From positions 1-64,000 of the forward strand of contig CAYXVE010000015.1 of the NCBI GenBank assembly GCA_964468435.1: 64,000 nt of DNA, read 5' to 3'. The position numbers were made by a program, and so were the translations under genes. Shown one piece after another: positions 9,319 through 18,201 of this stretch; the first letter of the stretch is position 1, and each line of letters begins with the position of its first letter. Source of the DNA: JBCCTX01 sp964468435. Its GTDB lineage: Bacteria; Bacteroidota; Bacteroidia; J057. Below the pieces are notes generated by a model, which was given only the letters and a program-made list of their open reading frames with translations, ran no database searches and had not been told where the DNA came from.

Positions 9319-10326
9319 TCAGGCGATCATCATATCCAGTGTTACTTCGTTTGTCAATGTATTTTGAGACTCAAATTCCACGATATTTTCCAGCGTTGTA
9401 TTTGCGATTTGTTTGAGGGCATTTTCTGTAAAAAATGCCTGATGTGCCGTAACAAGTACATTGGGGTAGCTAGTGAGTCTTATGATCAGTTCATCGCGTA
9501 TCACCATTTCGGATAAATCTTTAAAAAATAGTGCATCTTCCTGTTCGTAAACATCAATTCCAAGATATCCGATTTTGCTTTCTTTCAACGCTTCTAAAGC
9601 TGCCTGAGTATCTATCAGTGATCCACGACTGGTATTAATAAGCATTACCCCATCTTTCATTTTCCCGATAGAAACAGCATTAATGATATGGTAAGTTTCA
9701 GGCGTAAGGGGGCAGTGAAGTGAAATGATATCCGATACGCTTAGAAGTTCTTCCAGGGTAACATAATGTATACCTTCTTTTTGCAGTTCTTCCAAAGGGA
9801 ATTTATCGTAGGCAATCACTCTGCATCCAAATCCTTGCATAATTTTGCAAAACACGCTTCCAATTTTCCCGGTGCCGATCACCCCAACGGTTCTCTGATA
9901 AAGATCAAATCCGATCAGTCTTTCCAGAGAAAAGTTTTGTTCCCGGACCCGGTTATAGGCTTTATGGGTTTTCCGGTTTAGGGTCAGGATCAAGGCTACT
10001 GCGTGCTCAGCAACAGCATGTGGAGAATAAGCCGGAACGCGCACGATCTTTACGTTTCTTTCCACGGCCGCCTCAATGTCTACATTATTGAATCCTGCAC
10101 ATCGCAAAGCGATGAGTTTTAAGCCATGGTCAGCCAGATCTTCAATGGCGTTCCGGTCGAGATGATCGTTGACGAAAAGGCAAATAGCCGCATAGTTATA
10201 GGCCAGACTTTTGGTCTGATCGTTGAGAGAGGGTTCCAGGAAGGTAAGTTCCTGGTGGTACCTCTCGTTGGCTTCGTTGAAATAATGTTTATCGTAATCT
10301 TTGGAACCAAAAAAGGCAACTTTCAT
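9319..10326 (-). CDS. ldhA: D-lactate dehydrogenase (2-hydroxyacid dehydrogenase family)
   Basis: This cytoplasmic enzyme reduces pyruvate to D-lactate with NADH. The 335-residue length and sequence closely follow the fermentative LdhA group: RCAGFNNVD at 75-83, the Rossmann motif GTGKIG at 151-156, SLHCPLTPE at 202-210, NTSRGSLID with substrate-binding Arg234, an acidic residue in YEQED, and the catalytic histidine in TAHQAF (His295). The start codon shares ATGA with the stop of the upstream thioesterase gene, so the two are translationally coupled. LdhA allows NAD regeneration when respiration is limited. Another 2-hydroxyacid substrate cannot be excluded, but the LdhA signature is strong. 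Confidence 0.9.
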   Translation of the reverse strand: MKVAFFGSKDYDKHYFNEANERYHQELTFLEPSLNDQTKSLAYNYAAICLFVNDHLDRNAIEDLADHGLKLIALRCAGFNNVDIEAAVERNVKIVRVPAYSPHAVAEHAVALILTLNRKTHKAYNRVREQNFSLERLIGFDLYQRTVGVIGTGKIGSVFCKIMQGFGCRVIAYDKFPLEELQKEGIHYVTLEELLSVSDIISLHCPLTPETYHIINAVSIGKMKDGVMLINTSRGSLIDTQAALEALKESKIGYLGIDVYEQEDALFFKDLSEMVIRDELIIRLTSYPNVLVTAHQAFFTENALKQIANTTLENIVEFESQNTLTNEVTLDMMIA

Positions 10327-10832
10327 GAGAATATTTGTTTGATAACCTGGGTTTCACTGGGTTGAATTCGCCCTGCAAGCAGCATGCGGAGTTCTCTTCG
10401 TTGAAGGGCTGAATCATACAATTGTTTTTCTTCCTCTGTTTCAGGCTCCACAGCGGATACAGGTATAGGTCTGCCAGATTGATCTACAGCCACAAAGGTA
10501 TAATAGGCAGTATTACTGTGTTTAGTTTCACCTGTCTGGAGGATCTCAAAAGATACATCGATTCGCACTTCCATCGAAGTATTAAAAGTACGTGTAACTT
10601 TTGACTCTAAAATTACCACAGATCCCATGGGAATAGCTGATTTGAACTCTACAAAGTCCACAGCTACAGTGACTACTGTACGGTTTGTGGCACGCATAGC
10701 AGAGATAGCTGCATTGACATCCATCCATTGCAGAATCTTACCCCCCATCAGATTTCCCAGGTTGTTGGTGTCATTAGGTAAGACCATTTCGGTTTTGAGC
10801 GTATAGGTTTCAGAAATTTTGCGTTTGGTCAT
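10323..10832 (-). CDS. Acyl-CoA thioesterase, hotdog fold
   Basis: The protein hydrolyses acyl-CoA thioesters in the cytoplasm. From the ATG at 10832 it has 169 residues starting MTKRKISETY; an in-frame ATG 16 codons further upstream would add a segment unlike the family, so I prefer the internal start. It has the YciA/BACH-type hotdog pattern: NNLGNLMGGKILQWMD (the G-G-x-x-x-x-W-M-D helix containing the catalytic acid), then TVAVDFVEFKSAIPMG and the strand TFVAVDQSGRPIPV. Its stop overlaps the ldhA start by four bases (ATGA), so the two form a minus-strand operon. Chain-length preference cannot be read from sequence. Confidence 0.85.
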   Translation of the reverse strand: MTKRKISETYTLKTEMVLPNDTNNLGNLMGGKILQWMDVNAAISAMRATNRTVVTVAVDFVEFKSAIPMGSVVILESKVTRTFNTSMEVRIDVSFEILQTGETKHSNTAYYTFVAVDQSGRPIPVSAVEPETEEEKQLYDSALQRRELRMLLAGRIQPSETQVIKQIFS

Positions 10833-10934
10833 TGAGTGTTGTAAAAAATAGTAGGGATAATTGTAGGAAATAATAATCAATCTACAGGGTCTTACAAAGA
10901 AGCATAACGTTAGTTCTCATTACGGGTTCAGCCA

Positions 10935-12830
10935 TTAATCAACGAATTCAGCCAGTTCTAGCCACCGGTCTGACTTTTCAGAAAGCATGGACTCAATTTG
11001 CTCAAGTTCTGCTGAAATTGCAGTTATCTTTTCATAATCTTGTTCACCTGTATTTAGGGATTGAATAAGTTTTGTCTTTTCTGTTTCCAGACGAGCAATT
11101 TCTGCTTCGATCTCTTTTAACTCGCGTTTTTCCTTGAAGGTAAGTTTGGTTTTTTCTTTGGACTTTTCAGCCTTATCATTTCGTTTTTTTACTTTTCTGG
11201 CATCTTCAGAAAGGGGGCTGGATGATTCTTGCCGGGATTTCCACTCGCGATATTGAGAGTAGCTGCCCGGAAAGTCCTTAATTTGTCCATTACCTTCAAA
11301 CACAAAGATGTGGTCGATCAGCCTATCCATAAAGTAGCGATCATGGCTCACGACCAGCAGGCATCCATCATAATCTGCGAGGAATTCTTCCAGCTTGCGA
11401 AGGGTAATCAGATCTAGGTCGTTGGTAGGCTCATCTAGGATCAGAAAGTTGGGATTGGTCATAAGAATACGCAGCAGATGCAGGCGTCTCTTTTCGCCAC
11501 CGCTCAAGGTCTCTATTTTGGCATAGTGCATATCATAGTCAAAGAGGAAATGTTCTAGTAATTGAGGTGCAGATATTTTCTCACTTTTACTCAATTCAAT
11601 CTCTTCGGCTACTTCCCGTACTACATCTATGACTCGCTGATCAGGTTTAAATGTAAGCCCGGACTGTTCGTAATGCCCAAAATATATGGTTTCACCCTTG
11701 CGTACTTTTCCGGAGTCGGGAGCCAGTTCCCCCGTTATGAGTTTGATAAAAGAAGTTTTACCAACTCCGTTGGGACCCACAATGCCGATACGGTCTCTTC
11801 GATTAAATGTATAAGTGAAATCACCCAGGATGACGAGATCGCCAAATGCTTTGCGCAGCTTTTTGATCTCCAGGACCTTACCTCCAATCCTCCTGCCTTT
11901 TATGCGCAGGTTGACTGTTTTGTCGTCTGTGGATTGCAGCGACTGTTGTTGTAGGCTGTCTGCAGCGTCTATTCTGGCTTTAGCTTTGGTACCCCGGGCT
12001 TTGGGAGATCGTCTGAGCCATTCAAGTTCTTGGGCATAGAGGCTTTTGGCTCGGTCTACCTGGGTCTCCAATGCCTGTGTACGCTCAGCCTTTTTTTCCA
12101 AATAGTAGGCATAATTGCCTTTATAAGCGAAAAGTTTGCCGCGATCTAGCTCCAGGATCTCTTCGGTAATGCTATCGAGAAAGTACCTATCGTGTGTAAC
12201 GAGTAATATACTTTGCTTGCTAGTGGAGAAGATCTTTTCCAGCCATTCGATGGAATCCAGATCGAGATGGTTGGTAGGCTCATCCATGATGATCAGATCT
12301 GGCTGCCGTATTAATACCTGGGCAATAGCCACTCGTTTTTGTTGCCCGCCAGATAGCTGGTTGATATAAGCATCCAATTGGTCAACGCCTAATCTTGTCA
12401 GGATTTGTTTGATTTTGAGTTCATAATCCCACGCCTCACTGACTTCCATCTGAGAGACTACGTCTTCGAGTTCTTGTTGGGCCTCAGGTTCTGACGCGAT
12501 GTGGTGGAGTAGGGATTCGTATTTTCTGATAAGTTGCTGGGTAGGGTGGTCTGGATCGAATACGATGTCTCCAATGGTTTTGCCCGGTTCAAACCGAGGT
12601 TCCTGACCCAGATAACTGACAGTTATCCCATTCCGGTAACTGATGCGACCGGAGTCGGGCTGTTCAATCCTGGCCAGTACTTTCAGTAGAGTAGATTTTC
12701 CCGATCCATTTAATCCGATCAGTGCGACCTTCTGGCCCTGTTCTATTCCGAAGCTAAGCCCTTCAAACAGTGTTTTTAACCCGTAAGACTTTGAAATACC
12801 TTCAACTGAAAGATAGTTGATTCCTGACAT
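10935..12830 (-). CDS. uup: ABC-F family ATPase, Uup type
   Basis: This is a soluble twin-ATPase protein of the ABC-F family, which acts on ribosomes rather than in membrane transport. ABC domain 1 has Walker A GLNGSGKST (39-47), signature LSGGQQKRV and Walker B IIMDEPTNHLD. Domain 2 has Walker A GPNGVGKTS (about residue 352), signature LSGGEKRRL and Walker B LILDEPTNDLD. Between them lies the basic ABC-F linker (LEWLRRSPKARGTKAKAR), and the C-terminus is a charged coiled coil (KLTFKEKRELKEIEAEI) typical of Uup. There are no transmembrane segments. The 631-residue length fits Uup. It stands alone, about 100 bases from the thioesterase operon. Confidence 0.92.
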   Translation of the reverse strand: MSGINYLSVEGISKSYGLKTLFEGLSFGIEQGQKVALIGLNGSGKSTLLKVLARIEQPDSGRISYRNGITVSYLGQEPRFEPGKTIGDIVFDPDHPTQQLIRKYESLLHHIASEPEAQQELEDVVSQMEVSEAWDYELKIKQILTRLGVDQLDAYINQLSGGQQKRVAIAQVLIRQPDLIIMDEPTNHLDLDSIEWLEKIFSTSKQSILLVTHDRYFLDSITEEILELDRGKLFAYKGNYAYYLEKKAERTQALETQVDRAKSLYAQELEWLRRSPKARGTKAKARIDAADSLQQQSLQSTDDKTVNLRIKGRRIGGKVLEIKKLRKAFGDLVILGDFTYTFNRRDRIGIVGPNGVGKTSFIKLITGELAPDSGKVRKGETIYFGHYEQSGLTFKPDQRVIDVVREVAEEIELSKSEKISAPQLLEHFLFDYDMHYAKIETLSGGEKRRLHLLRILMTNPNFLILDEPTNDLDLITLRKLEEFLADYDGCLLVVSHDRYFMDRLIDHIFVFEGNGQIKDFPGSYSQYREWKSRQESSSPLSEDARKVKKRNDKAEKSKEKTKLTFKEKRELKEIEAEIARLETEKTKLIQSLNTGEQDYEKITAISAELEQIESMLSEKSDRWLELAEFVD

Positions 12831-12894
12831 AATAATATAGTGTATACAGATCGGCCGGACCCAAGACAGTATTTTCTACCACACTTCCAACCTA

Positions 12895-13341
12895 TTATCT
12901 GCCGATAGCTTCAGCCCCTTCAAGGGTATAAGTCAGTTCAAAATCCTGAGCATTGAGCCGGAAAGTTCCTTTAAAGGTTCTGTGTTCATCCATTCCAAAT
13001 TTACCCTGATTATTCTTAAGTTGTAATTCTATGACGGACTCCATGCCAGCTCCACCGCAGAAAAAACAACTCACATAGGGATAAGCAGAGAGTACGTAAT
13101 AATCCCCTTCTACGTCCATCGGTAATATGTACCCACTGATCTCGATCTCTTTTCCATTAAGTTTTTCAAGCTCAGGATCAAAAGTAGGAGTTCCTATCCA
13201 TTGATTAAAGGTCTCATTATAAGAATAATCATACTTCACTTTGGCCAATAGATCCCACTCAACCTTTTCCTGCCCTTTTATGGTGTAGGGAAAGAAGATC
13301 AGACATGCCAAGCAAAAAAATATATACGGTGTAACTTTCAT
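12895..13341 (-). CDS. DUF3299-like exported protein
   Basis: This 148-residue protein has an N-terminal hydrophobic signal ending near IKGQ. The mature part contains LNGKEIEISGYILPMD (61-76) and the cysteine pair SCFFCGGAG (Cys92, Cys95), which together match the DUF3299 family of small exported proteins. In other bacteria these often sit near metal-transport genes, but no such gene is adjacent here. The Cys-x-x-Cys pair could bind a metal or form a disulfide; that is inference. The upstream NamZ gene ends 37 bases before this start on the same strand, so they may be co-transcribed. Confidence 0.7.
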   Translation of the reverse strand: MKVTPYIFFCLACLIFFPYTIKGQEKVEWDLLAKVKYDYSYNETFNQWIGTPTFDPELEKLNGKEIEISGYILPMDVEGDYYVLSAYPYVSCFFCGGAGMESVIELQLKNNQGKFGMDEHRTFKGTFRLNAQDFELTYTLEGAEAIGR

Positions 13342-13378
13342 GATAATACAAGTTTAAGATACCTGTTTTGCGGCTTCA

Positions 13379-14695
13379 TCATTCAAAATCATTGTACAAC
13401 AGATATTGTTTACGTATTTCCTTAAAATTATTTACATCTGGCTGCCATGAGAGCCAAATATCCTCAGGATTCAAATTATTTTGTATTTGTTGTCTCAACG
13501 TAGTGTTTCCTGACCATTTTTCAAAGCCGCTTTTAAAAAATGACCCTTCCGACTGCTCACTTTTAAACTGGTTGTTCATAAACTGTAGCAGTTTGATACC
13601 TGCCAGGAAGAGTTGTTTTCCTTTTACGCGATTTTGAAATTTAAGTCCTTTACAGGTCTGGTCCTGAAACTTAGGGTATGTGGATTTACCGGGCAGTGAT
13701 CTGGGGGTAAAAGTATAGGGTGCATAAGTGAGGCCATAAAAGTCTTTGGTCATTTGGTCTAGCCGTGCCTGTGACGTGAGAACTACCCAGGGGGCACCGA
13801 GGATGGTGAAGGCTTCATCAGTACCTCTGCCTATGCTAGCTACAGTGGGCTCAAACCAGCAAAGAGCTGGATAAAGGTACGCTGCGTATTCGGAAGCAAG
13901 ATTGGGAGAGGGAGCTATCCAGGGAAGGCCAGTATCATCCCATTTTATCTGATGGTGATATCCCTGGCAGGTAATAACTTTTAGATTGGCCTGTACAGAG
14001 TCTTTTAGCCAGTACTCCCCATTGACCAGTTGAGCATACTCACCGATTGTCATACCATGTACAATCGGAACATTGTGTATTCCTATAAATGATTTGTACT
14101 CATCCTGCATCATCGGTCCATCTACGTACCATCCATTGGGATTAGGACGATCCAGGACTACAAACATTTTATTTTGTTCGGCACAGGCTTCCATTACATA
14201 GGTCATGGTAGATATATAGGTATAATGGCGTGAGCCAACATCCTGAATATCAAATACAACTACATCTACATCTGTTAATTGATCTACGGAGGGTTTGCGG
14301 CTCTTTCCATATAGTGAAAGGATGGGAAGACCCGTTTGTGGATCCGTTGTGTTGTCTATTTTGGCTCCAGCATCTGTAGCACCGCGGAACCCATGTTCTG
14401 GCGCAAATACTTCTATGATATCAATTCCCAATCCCAGCAGGGTATCAACCAGATGTACGTTTCCCACCATGGATGTATGGTTGGCCACGACCGCTACCTT
14501 TTTACCTTGAATCAGTTCCAGATTCTCTGTGATTAATTGTTCTGCACCTGTTTTAAAAGGTGTTGTTGCTACAGAGGAACTATCCCCAGTAATAGTGCTC
14601 TCAGGATCTGTTGTCTGACCTGATTGGTCATCACAGGCGAGGAGAGAAGCGAGGAATGTCAAAAGAAGCAAATATCCCTGAAGAAAACGTATCAT
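13379..14695 (-). CDS. namZ: NamZ-type exo-beta-N-acetylmuramidase lipoprotein (DUF1343)
   Basis: The 438-residue protein begins with a lipoprotein signal peptide (lipobox SLLAC, Cys21) and a low-complexity Ser/Thr-rich linker. The rest is one DUF1343 domain, with PEHGFRG at 99-105, VVFDIQDVGSRHYTYISTM, LDRPNPNG and SIGRGTDEAF as conserved blocks. Members of this family (YbbC of Bacillus subtilis, NamZ of Tannerella forsythia) remove N-acetylmuramic acid from the non-reducing end of peptidoglycan fragments. The likely site of action is the periplasm, anchored to a membrane, in cell-wall recycling. It diverges from guaA over about 110 bases. The family call is firm; substrate detail is inferred from characterised relatives. 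Confidence 0.85.
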   Translation of the reverse strand: MIRFLQGYLLLLTFLASLLACDDQSGQTTDPESTITGDSSSVATTPFKTGAEQLITENLELIQGKKVAVVANHTSMVGNVHLVDTLLGLGIDIIEVFAPEHGFRGATDAGAKIDNTTDPQTGLPILSLYGKSRKPSVDQLTDVDVVVFDIQDVGSRHYTYISTMTYVMEACAEQNKMFVVLDRPNPNGWYVDGPMMQDEYKSFIGIHNVPIVHGMTIGEYAQLVNGEYWLKDSVQANLKVITCQGYHHQIKWDDTGLPWIAPSPNLASEYAAYLYPALCWFEPTVASIGRGTDEAFTILGAPWVVLTSQARLDQMTKDFYGLTYAPYTFTPRSLPGKSTYPKFQDQTCKGLKFQNRVKGKQLFLAGIKLLQFMNNQFKSEQSEGSFFKSGFEKWSGNTTLRQQIQNNLNPEDIWLSWQPDVNNFKEIRKQYLLYNDFE

Positions 14696-14792
14696 AATAA
14701 TATTGGTAAAAGTAAATTAGCAGCCAAAGTCAAATCTTCGAGCAGAAAATACGTTCTAAATTTCCAAATAGTAAAAATGCGTAAAAAAAATG

Positions 14793-14800
14793 TACTTTTG
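14793..14800 (+). promoter_or_regulatory. Bacteroidota -7 element directly before guaA
   Basis: TACTTTTG matches the TAnnTTTG consensus exactly and ends five bases before the guaA ATG at 14806. If it is used, transcription would start at or within a few bases of the start codon, giving a leaderless or nearly leaderless mRNA. No clear -33 TTG is seen at the usual distance. Confidence 0.45.
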
Positions 14801-14805
14801 CGACA

Positions 14806-16338
14806 ATGGATGCCAAAGTTTTAGTGATCGATTTCGGGTCGCAATATACCCAACTTATTGCTCGTAGAATACGTGAACAGCATGTTTATTGTGAAATTGT
14901 CCCATATCATGATTTCCTGGAGGAGGATCCAACGGTAAGGGGGATTGTATTATCGGGCGGACCTTGTTCTGTCAATGATTCAGGTGCCCCTGATATAGAT
15001 CTTCACTCGGTTTTGGGGAAGGTTCCTGTGTTGGGCATATGCTATGGAGCACAGTTACTGGCCAAAAAGTATGGAGGGGTAGTAGAAACATCTTCAAAAC
15101 GGGAGTATGGGAGGGCAAATCTTATACCCAGCAAATCCTCATTGTTGTGGGACTCGTTGCAGGAGGAGAGTACATCGCAGGTTTGGATGAGCCATGGAGA
15201 TTCTATTTTATCGCTACCCAAAGAATTTGAGGTAATGGGAAGGACTGAGAGCATTGATGTGGCAGCTTTTCAACATCAAAGTCAGCTGATCTATGCCCTC
15301 CAATTTCATCCAGAGGTAACTCACACCATTGTAGGGCCTCAAATATTGAGAAATTTTTTATTTGATGTCTGTAAACTGTCTCCCTCATGGACTCCTACTG
15401 CCTTTATTGACAGTACGGTAGACAGGCTAAGATCAGAACTTAATAGAGAAGGGGTCATTTGCGGACTTTCGGGAGGTGTGGATTCTACAGTTACAGCTAT
15501 GTTGATTCACAAAGCCATTGGAGAAAGGTTGACCTGTATTTTTGTCGATAATGGGCTGCTACGCAAGAATGAGTTCCGTGAGGTACTGACGCAATACGAG
15601 CAATTAGGACTCAACATTATAGGGGTTGAAGCCCAGCAGCGGTTCTATTCCGCGTTGGAGGGTATCAGCGATCCAGAGCAAAAACGCAAAACCATTGGCA
15701 GAGTCTTTATCGATGTATTTCAGGAAGAGGCACAAAAGCTTGAAAATGTAAATTATCTTGCCCAGGGTACTATATACCCGGATGTAATTGAAAGCGTATC
15801 CGTAAAAGGACCCTCAGCAACCATCAAATCTCATCACAATGTAGGGGGCCTGCCTGAGCAAATGCACCTGAAAGTGGTAGAACCTCTTAGATCCCTGTTT
15901 AAGGATGAGGTGAGAAATGTGGGTCGGGATTTGGGATTGGCTGAAGATTTCATTCTTAGGCATCCTTTTCCAGGACCTGGTCTTGCAATACGTATATTGT
16001 CGAATATTACGCCTGAAAAAATTGCCATCCTTCAGGAGGTAGATGCCATTTTTATCAATGAACTACACAATCATGGGCTCTATGATGAAGTATGGCAGGC
16101 GTTTGCTGTATTACTCCCTGTAGCATCTGTAGGAGTTATGGGAGATGAGCGGACTTATGAACAGGTCGTAGCTTTACGTGCTGTAGGAAGTAAAGATGGA
16201 ATGACCGCTGACTGGTCTAAGCTCCCTTATGCGTTCCTGGGAGAGGTATCCAATAAAATTATCAATCAAATAAAGGGGGTTAACAGGGTGGTATATGATA
16301 TCAGCTCTAAGCCACCTGCTACTATTGAATGGGAATAA
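14806..16338 (+). CDS. guaA: GMP synthase (glutamine-hydrolysing)
   Basis: This enzyme converts XMP to GMP using ATP and the amide nitrogen of glutamine, the last step of guanine nucleotide synthesis. The 510-residue chain holds both halves. The class I glutamine amidotransferase has nucleophile Cys79 in GICYGAQ and His168/Glu170 in FHPEV. The ATP pyrophosphatase domain has its PP-loop SGGVDST at 222-228. The C-terminal dimerisation part includes RHPFPGPGLAIRI and ends with the canonical KPPATIEWE. The start MDAKVLVIDFGSQYTQLI is well placed on the family. A TAnnTTTG element ends five bases before the ATG. The next plus-strand gene starts 34 bases after the stop. Confidence 0.97.
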   Translation: MDAKVLVIDFGSQYTQLIARRIREQHVYCEIVPYHDFLEEDPTVRGIVLSGGPCSVNDSGAPDIDLHSVLGKVPVLGICYGAQLLAKKYGGVVETSSKREYGRANLIPSKSSLLWDSLQEESTSQVWMSHGDSILSLPKEFEVMGRTESIDVAAFQHQSQLIYALQFHPEVTHTIVGPQILRNFLFDVCKLSPSWTPTAFIDSTVDRLRSELNREGVICGLSGGVDSTVTAMLIHKAIGERLTCIFVDNGLLRKNEFREVLTQYEQLGLNIIGVEAQQRFYSALEGISDPEQKRKTIGRVFIDVFQEEAQKLENVNYLAQGTIYPDVIESVSVKGPSATIKSHHNVGGLPEQMHLKVVEPLRSLFKDEVRNVGRDLGLAEDFILRHPFPGPGLAIRILSNITPEKIAILQEVDAIFINELHNHGLYDEVWQAFAVLLPVASVGVMGDERTYEQVVALRAVGSKDGMTADWSKLPYAFLGEVSNKIINQIKGVNRVVYDISSKPPATIEWE

Positions 16339-16372
16339 TTCTACTCAGTATTATTTATCATTGAGAACTAAT

Positions 16373-18193
16373 ATGTTTAAGATGCTATTTAGGAAACTAT
16401 TTATTCTAGTTATTTCCAGCGCGCTTCTAGCGTCTTGTGCCACCCGCAGGGCTATCAATAGCGTGCCTTATGATGCAGAGGTGGCAGCGTTGATACGTGT
16501 GGGGAAGCGATATATGGATAACGCTCAGTACGACATGGCATCCAAGGTATTTCACGATGCCAGTGAAAGAGCTTTCAATCAACTGACCACTATTTCTCTA
16601 TACCTATATGGTATATCTGAAATATACCGTGGAGAGTACGAATCAGCTTTGGATCAACTGGAGCTATTCATTAACCGTTTCCCTAAATCCAGATACATTG
16701 AAGATGCCAACTATCACAAGGGACTGGCACTGCTCGAACACGATAAATACTATGAGGTCAAAGAAGGGCTAGATTTATTGTTTGAACTAAAAGATGAAGC
16801 ATCCCATGATGTATCCAGAGCTGCCGTACTGGCAATTAAAAACTTTTTGTTTTACGAAATGGAACTCAGGGAACTCGAAAGATATTATGAAACTGTATCT
16901 AGGGAGAATACATGGATGATTCTTGAGGCTTTGTGTTACCAAATGACAATGGATGGTGAAAGGGAAACAGCTATCTCTTATTATGAAGGCTACAAAAGTA
17001 CAACCCAGGATTCTTCAGCATTTCTGGAGGGCCTGCTACATGTGAAGAGATTCACTCAGATGAATCCGTCTATCAATAAAGTGGCACTCTTTTTACCTTT
17101 CAATCTGGATTTTATTTCAGCCAGTCTGCTGGATGAAATTCCCACTCGTAGCAGGTTGGCATTGGATTTTTATGAGGGTTTTATGGAAGCAGTCTATGAG
17201 TATGAACAAAATACTAATAAAACCATTTTGCTTAAGGTTTACGATACTCAGGAGGATACTTCAGATGTTGAGTTTCAATTGGAAGAGCTTGAAATGATCC
17301 GTCCCGATATAATCGTCGGAGGTTACAACAATGATGTTATCATGCAGCTATCTGAATGGACTGAAGAGCGGCAGATACCCTACATGGTCCCGATCAATCC
17401 CTACGGAGCACTTGTGGAGGGAAAAGAATATTCTTTTCTGATGAATCCATCTATAGAGATGCATGGTAGAAGAATGGCAGAATATGCGTACCGGTCGTTG
17501 GACTTGAGGAAAGTGGCTGTATGGACTAATCAAAAAGTGGTAACGGATAAAATGGCTCAGGGATTTGTAGAGGTATTTCAGGGATTAGGAGGTGATGTAC
17601 AGGTCATGGTTGTTGATTCGTTTTTTTCTGAAAAAGCGGAAGAAATGATCCCGGAAATGGTCAGTGATATGAAGAAGGAGTATTTTGATGGCGTATATAT
17701 ACCGGTTAATAGTGATGTTGAAACAGCCAATCTGATTCTGAGTATAATCAGTAAGGAAAATATCGAGCTGATCGCTATGGGATCTCCTCGCTGGAGGAGT
17801 AGCAGTTATAATTATATTCAGAGAGACCTGAAGGAGACATATCAGCTTCATTTCACAACGTCCAATTTTTATTATCCTAGCCAGCCAGTCTATCAAAAGT
17901 TCTACAACAAATATCTGAAGAAGTATTATTACATCCCCAGCGACAGGAGTTTACAGGGATATAATACGGGAAAATATATTTTTCAACTCTTTGAAGACTA
18001 TGATTACAGTATACCCTTTGATGACTTTATCCGCAACAAGGAAATGTATGAAGGGATTCAGCTTTCCTTTTTCTTTGGCGGAGGCCAGATCAATGAGTAT
18101 GTAAATATCGGCAAATACAATATAGGGTCTATCACCAAGGAAAATCATATGATGGATCCCTTTGAAGATAAATCACATTACAACAAAAACTAA
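16373..18193 (+). CDS. Lipoprotein with TPR-like repeats and type 1 periplasmic-binding fold (LpoA-like)
   Basis: I place the start at the ATG at 16373, because it gives a clean lipoprotein signal peptide (lipobox LLASC, Cys22). The open frame extends further upstream only by running into the end of guaA. The mature protein has a helical repeat region at about residues 40-230 (MDNAQYDMASKVFHDASER is TPR-like) and then a type 1 periplasmic-binding domain at about 245-590, starting KVALFLPFNLDF. This order, TPR then PBP1 fold in one lipoprotein, is that of proteobacterial LpoA, which activates penicillin-binding protein 1A; a similar role here is inference. It could instead be an orphan substrate-binding lipoprotein, since no ABC transporter is nearby. 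Nine bases separate it from the next gene, so they form an operon. Confidence 0.7.
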   Translation: MFKMLFRKLFILVISSALLASCATRRAINSVPYDAEVAALIRVGKRYMDNAQYDMASKVFHDASERAFNQLTTISLYLYGISEIYRGEYESALDQLELFINRFPKSRYIEDANYHKGLALLEHDKYYEVKEGLDLLFELKDEASHDVSRAAVLAIKNFLFYEMELRELERYYETVSRENTWMILEALCYQMTMDGERETAISYYEGYKSTTQDSSAFLEGLLHVKRFTQMNPSINKVALFLPFNLDFISASLLDEIPTRSRLALDFYEGFMEAVYEYEQNTNKTILLKVYDTQEDTSDVEFQLEELEMIRPDIIVGGYNNDVIMQLSEWTEERQIPYMVPINPYGALVEGKEYSFLMNPSIEMHGRRMAEYAYRSLDLRKVAVWTNQKVVTDKMAQGFVEVFQGLGGDVQVMVVDSFFSEKAEEMIPEMVSDMKKEYFDGVYIPVNSDVETANLILSIISKENIELIAMGSPRWRSSSYNYIQRDLKETYQLHFTTSNFYYPSQPVYQKFYNKYLKKYYYIPSDRSLQGYNTGKYIFQLFEDYDYSIPFDDFIRNKEMYEGIQLSFFFGGGQINEYVNIGKYNIGSITKENHMMDPFEDKSHYNKN

Positions 18194-18201
18194 TATTAAG
18201 T

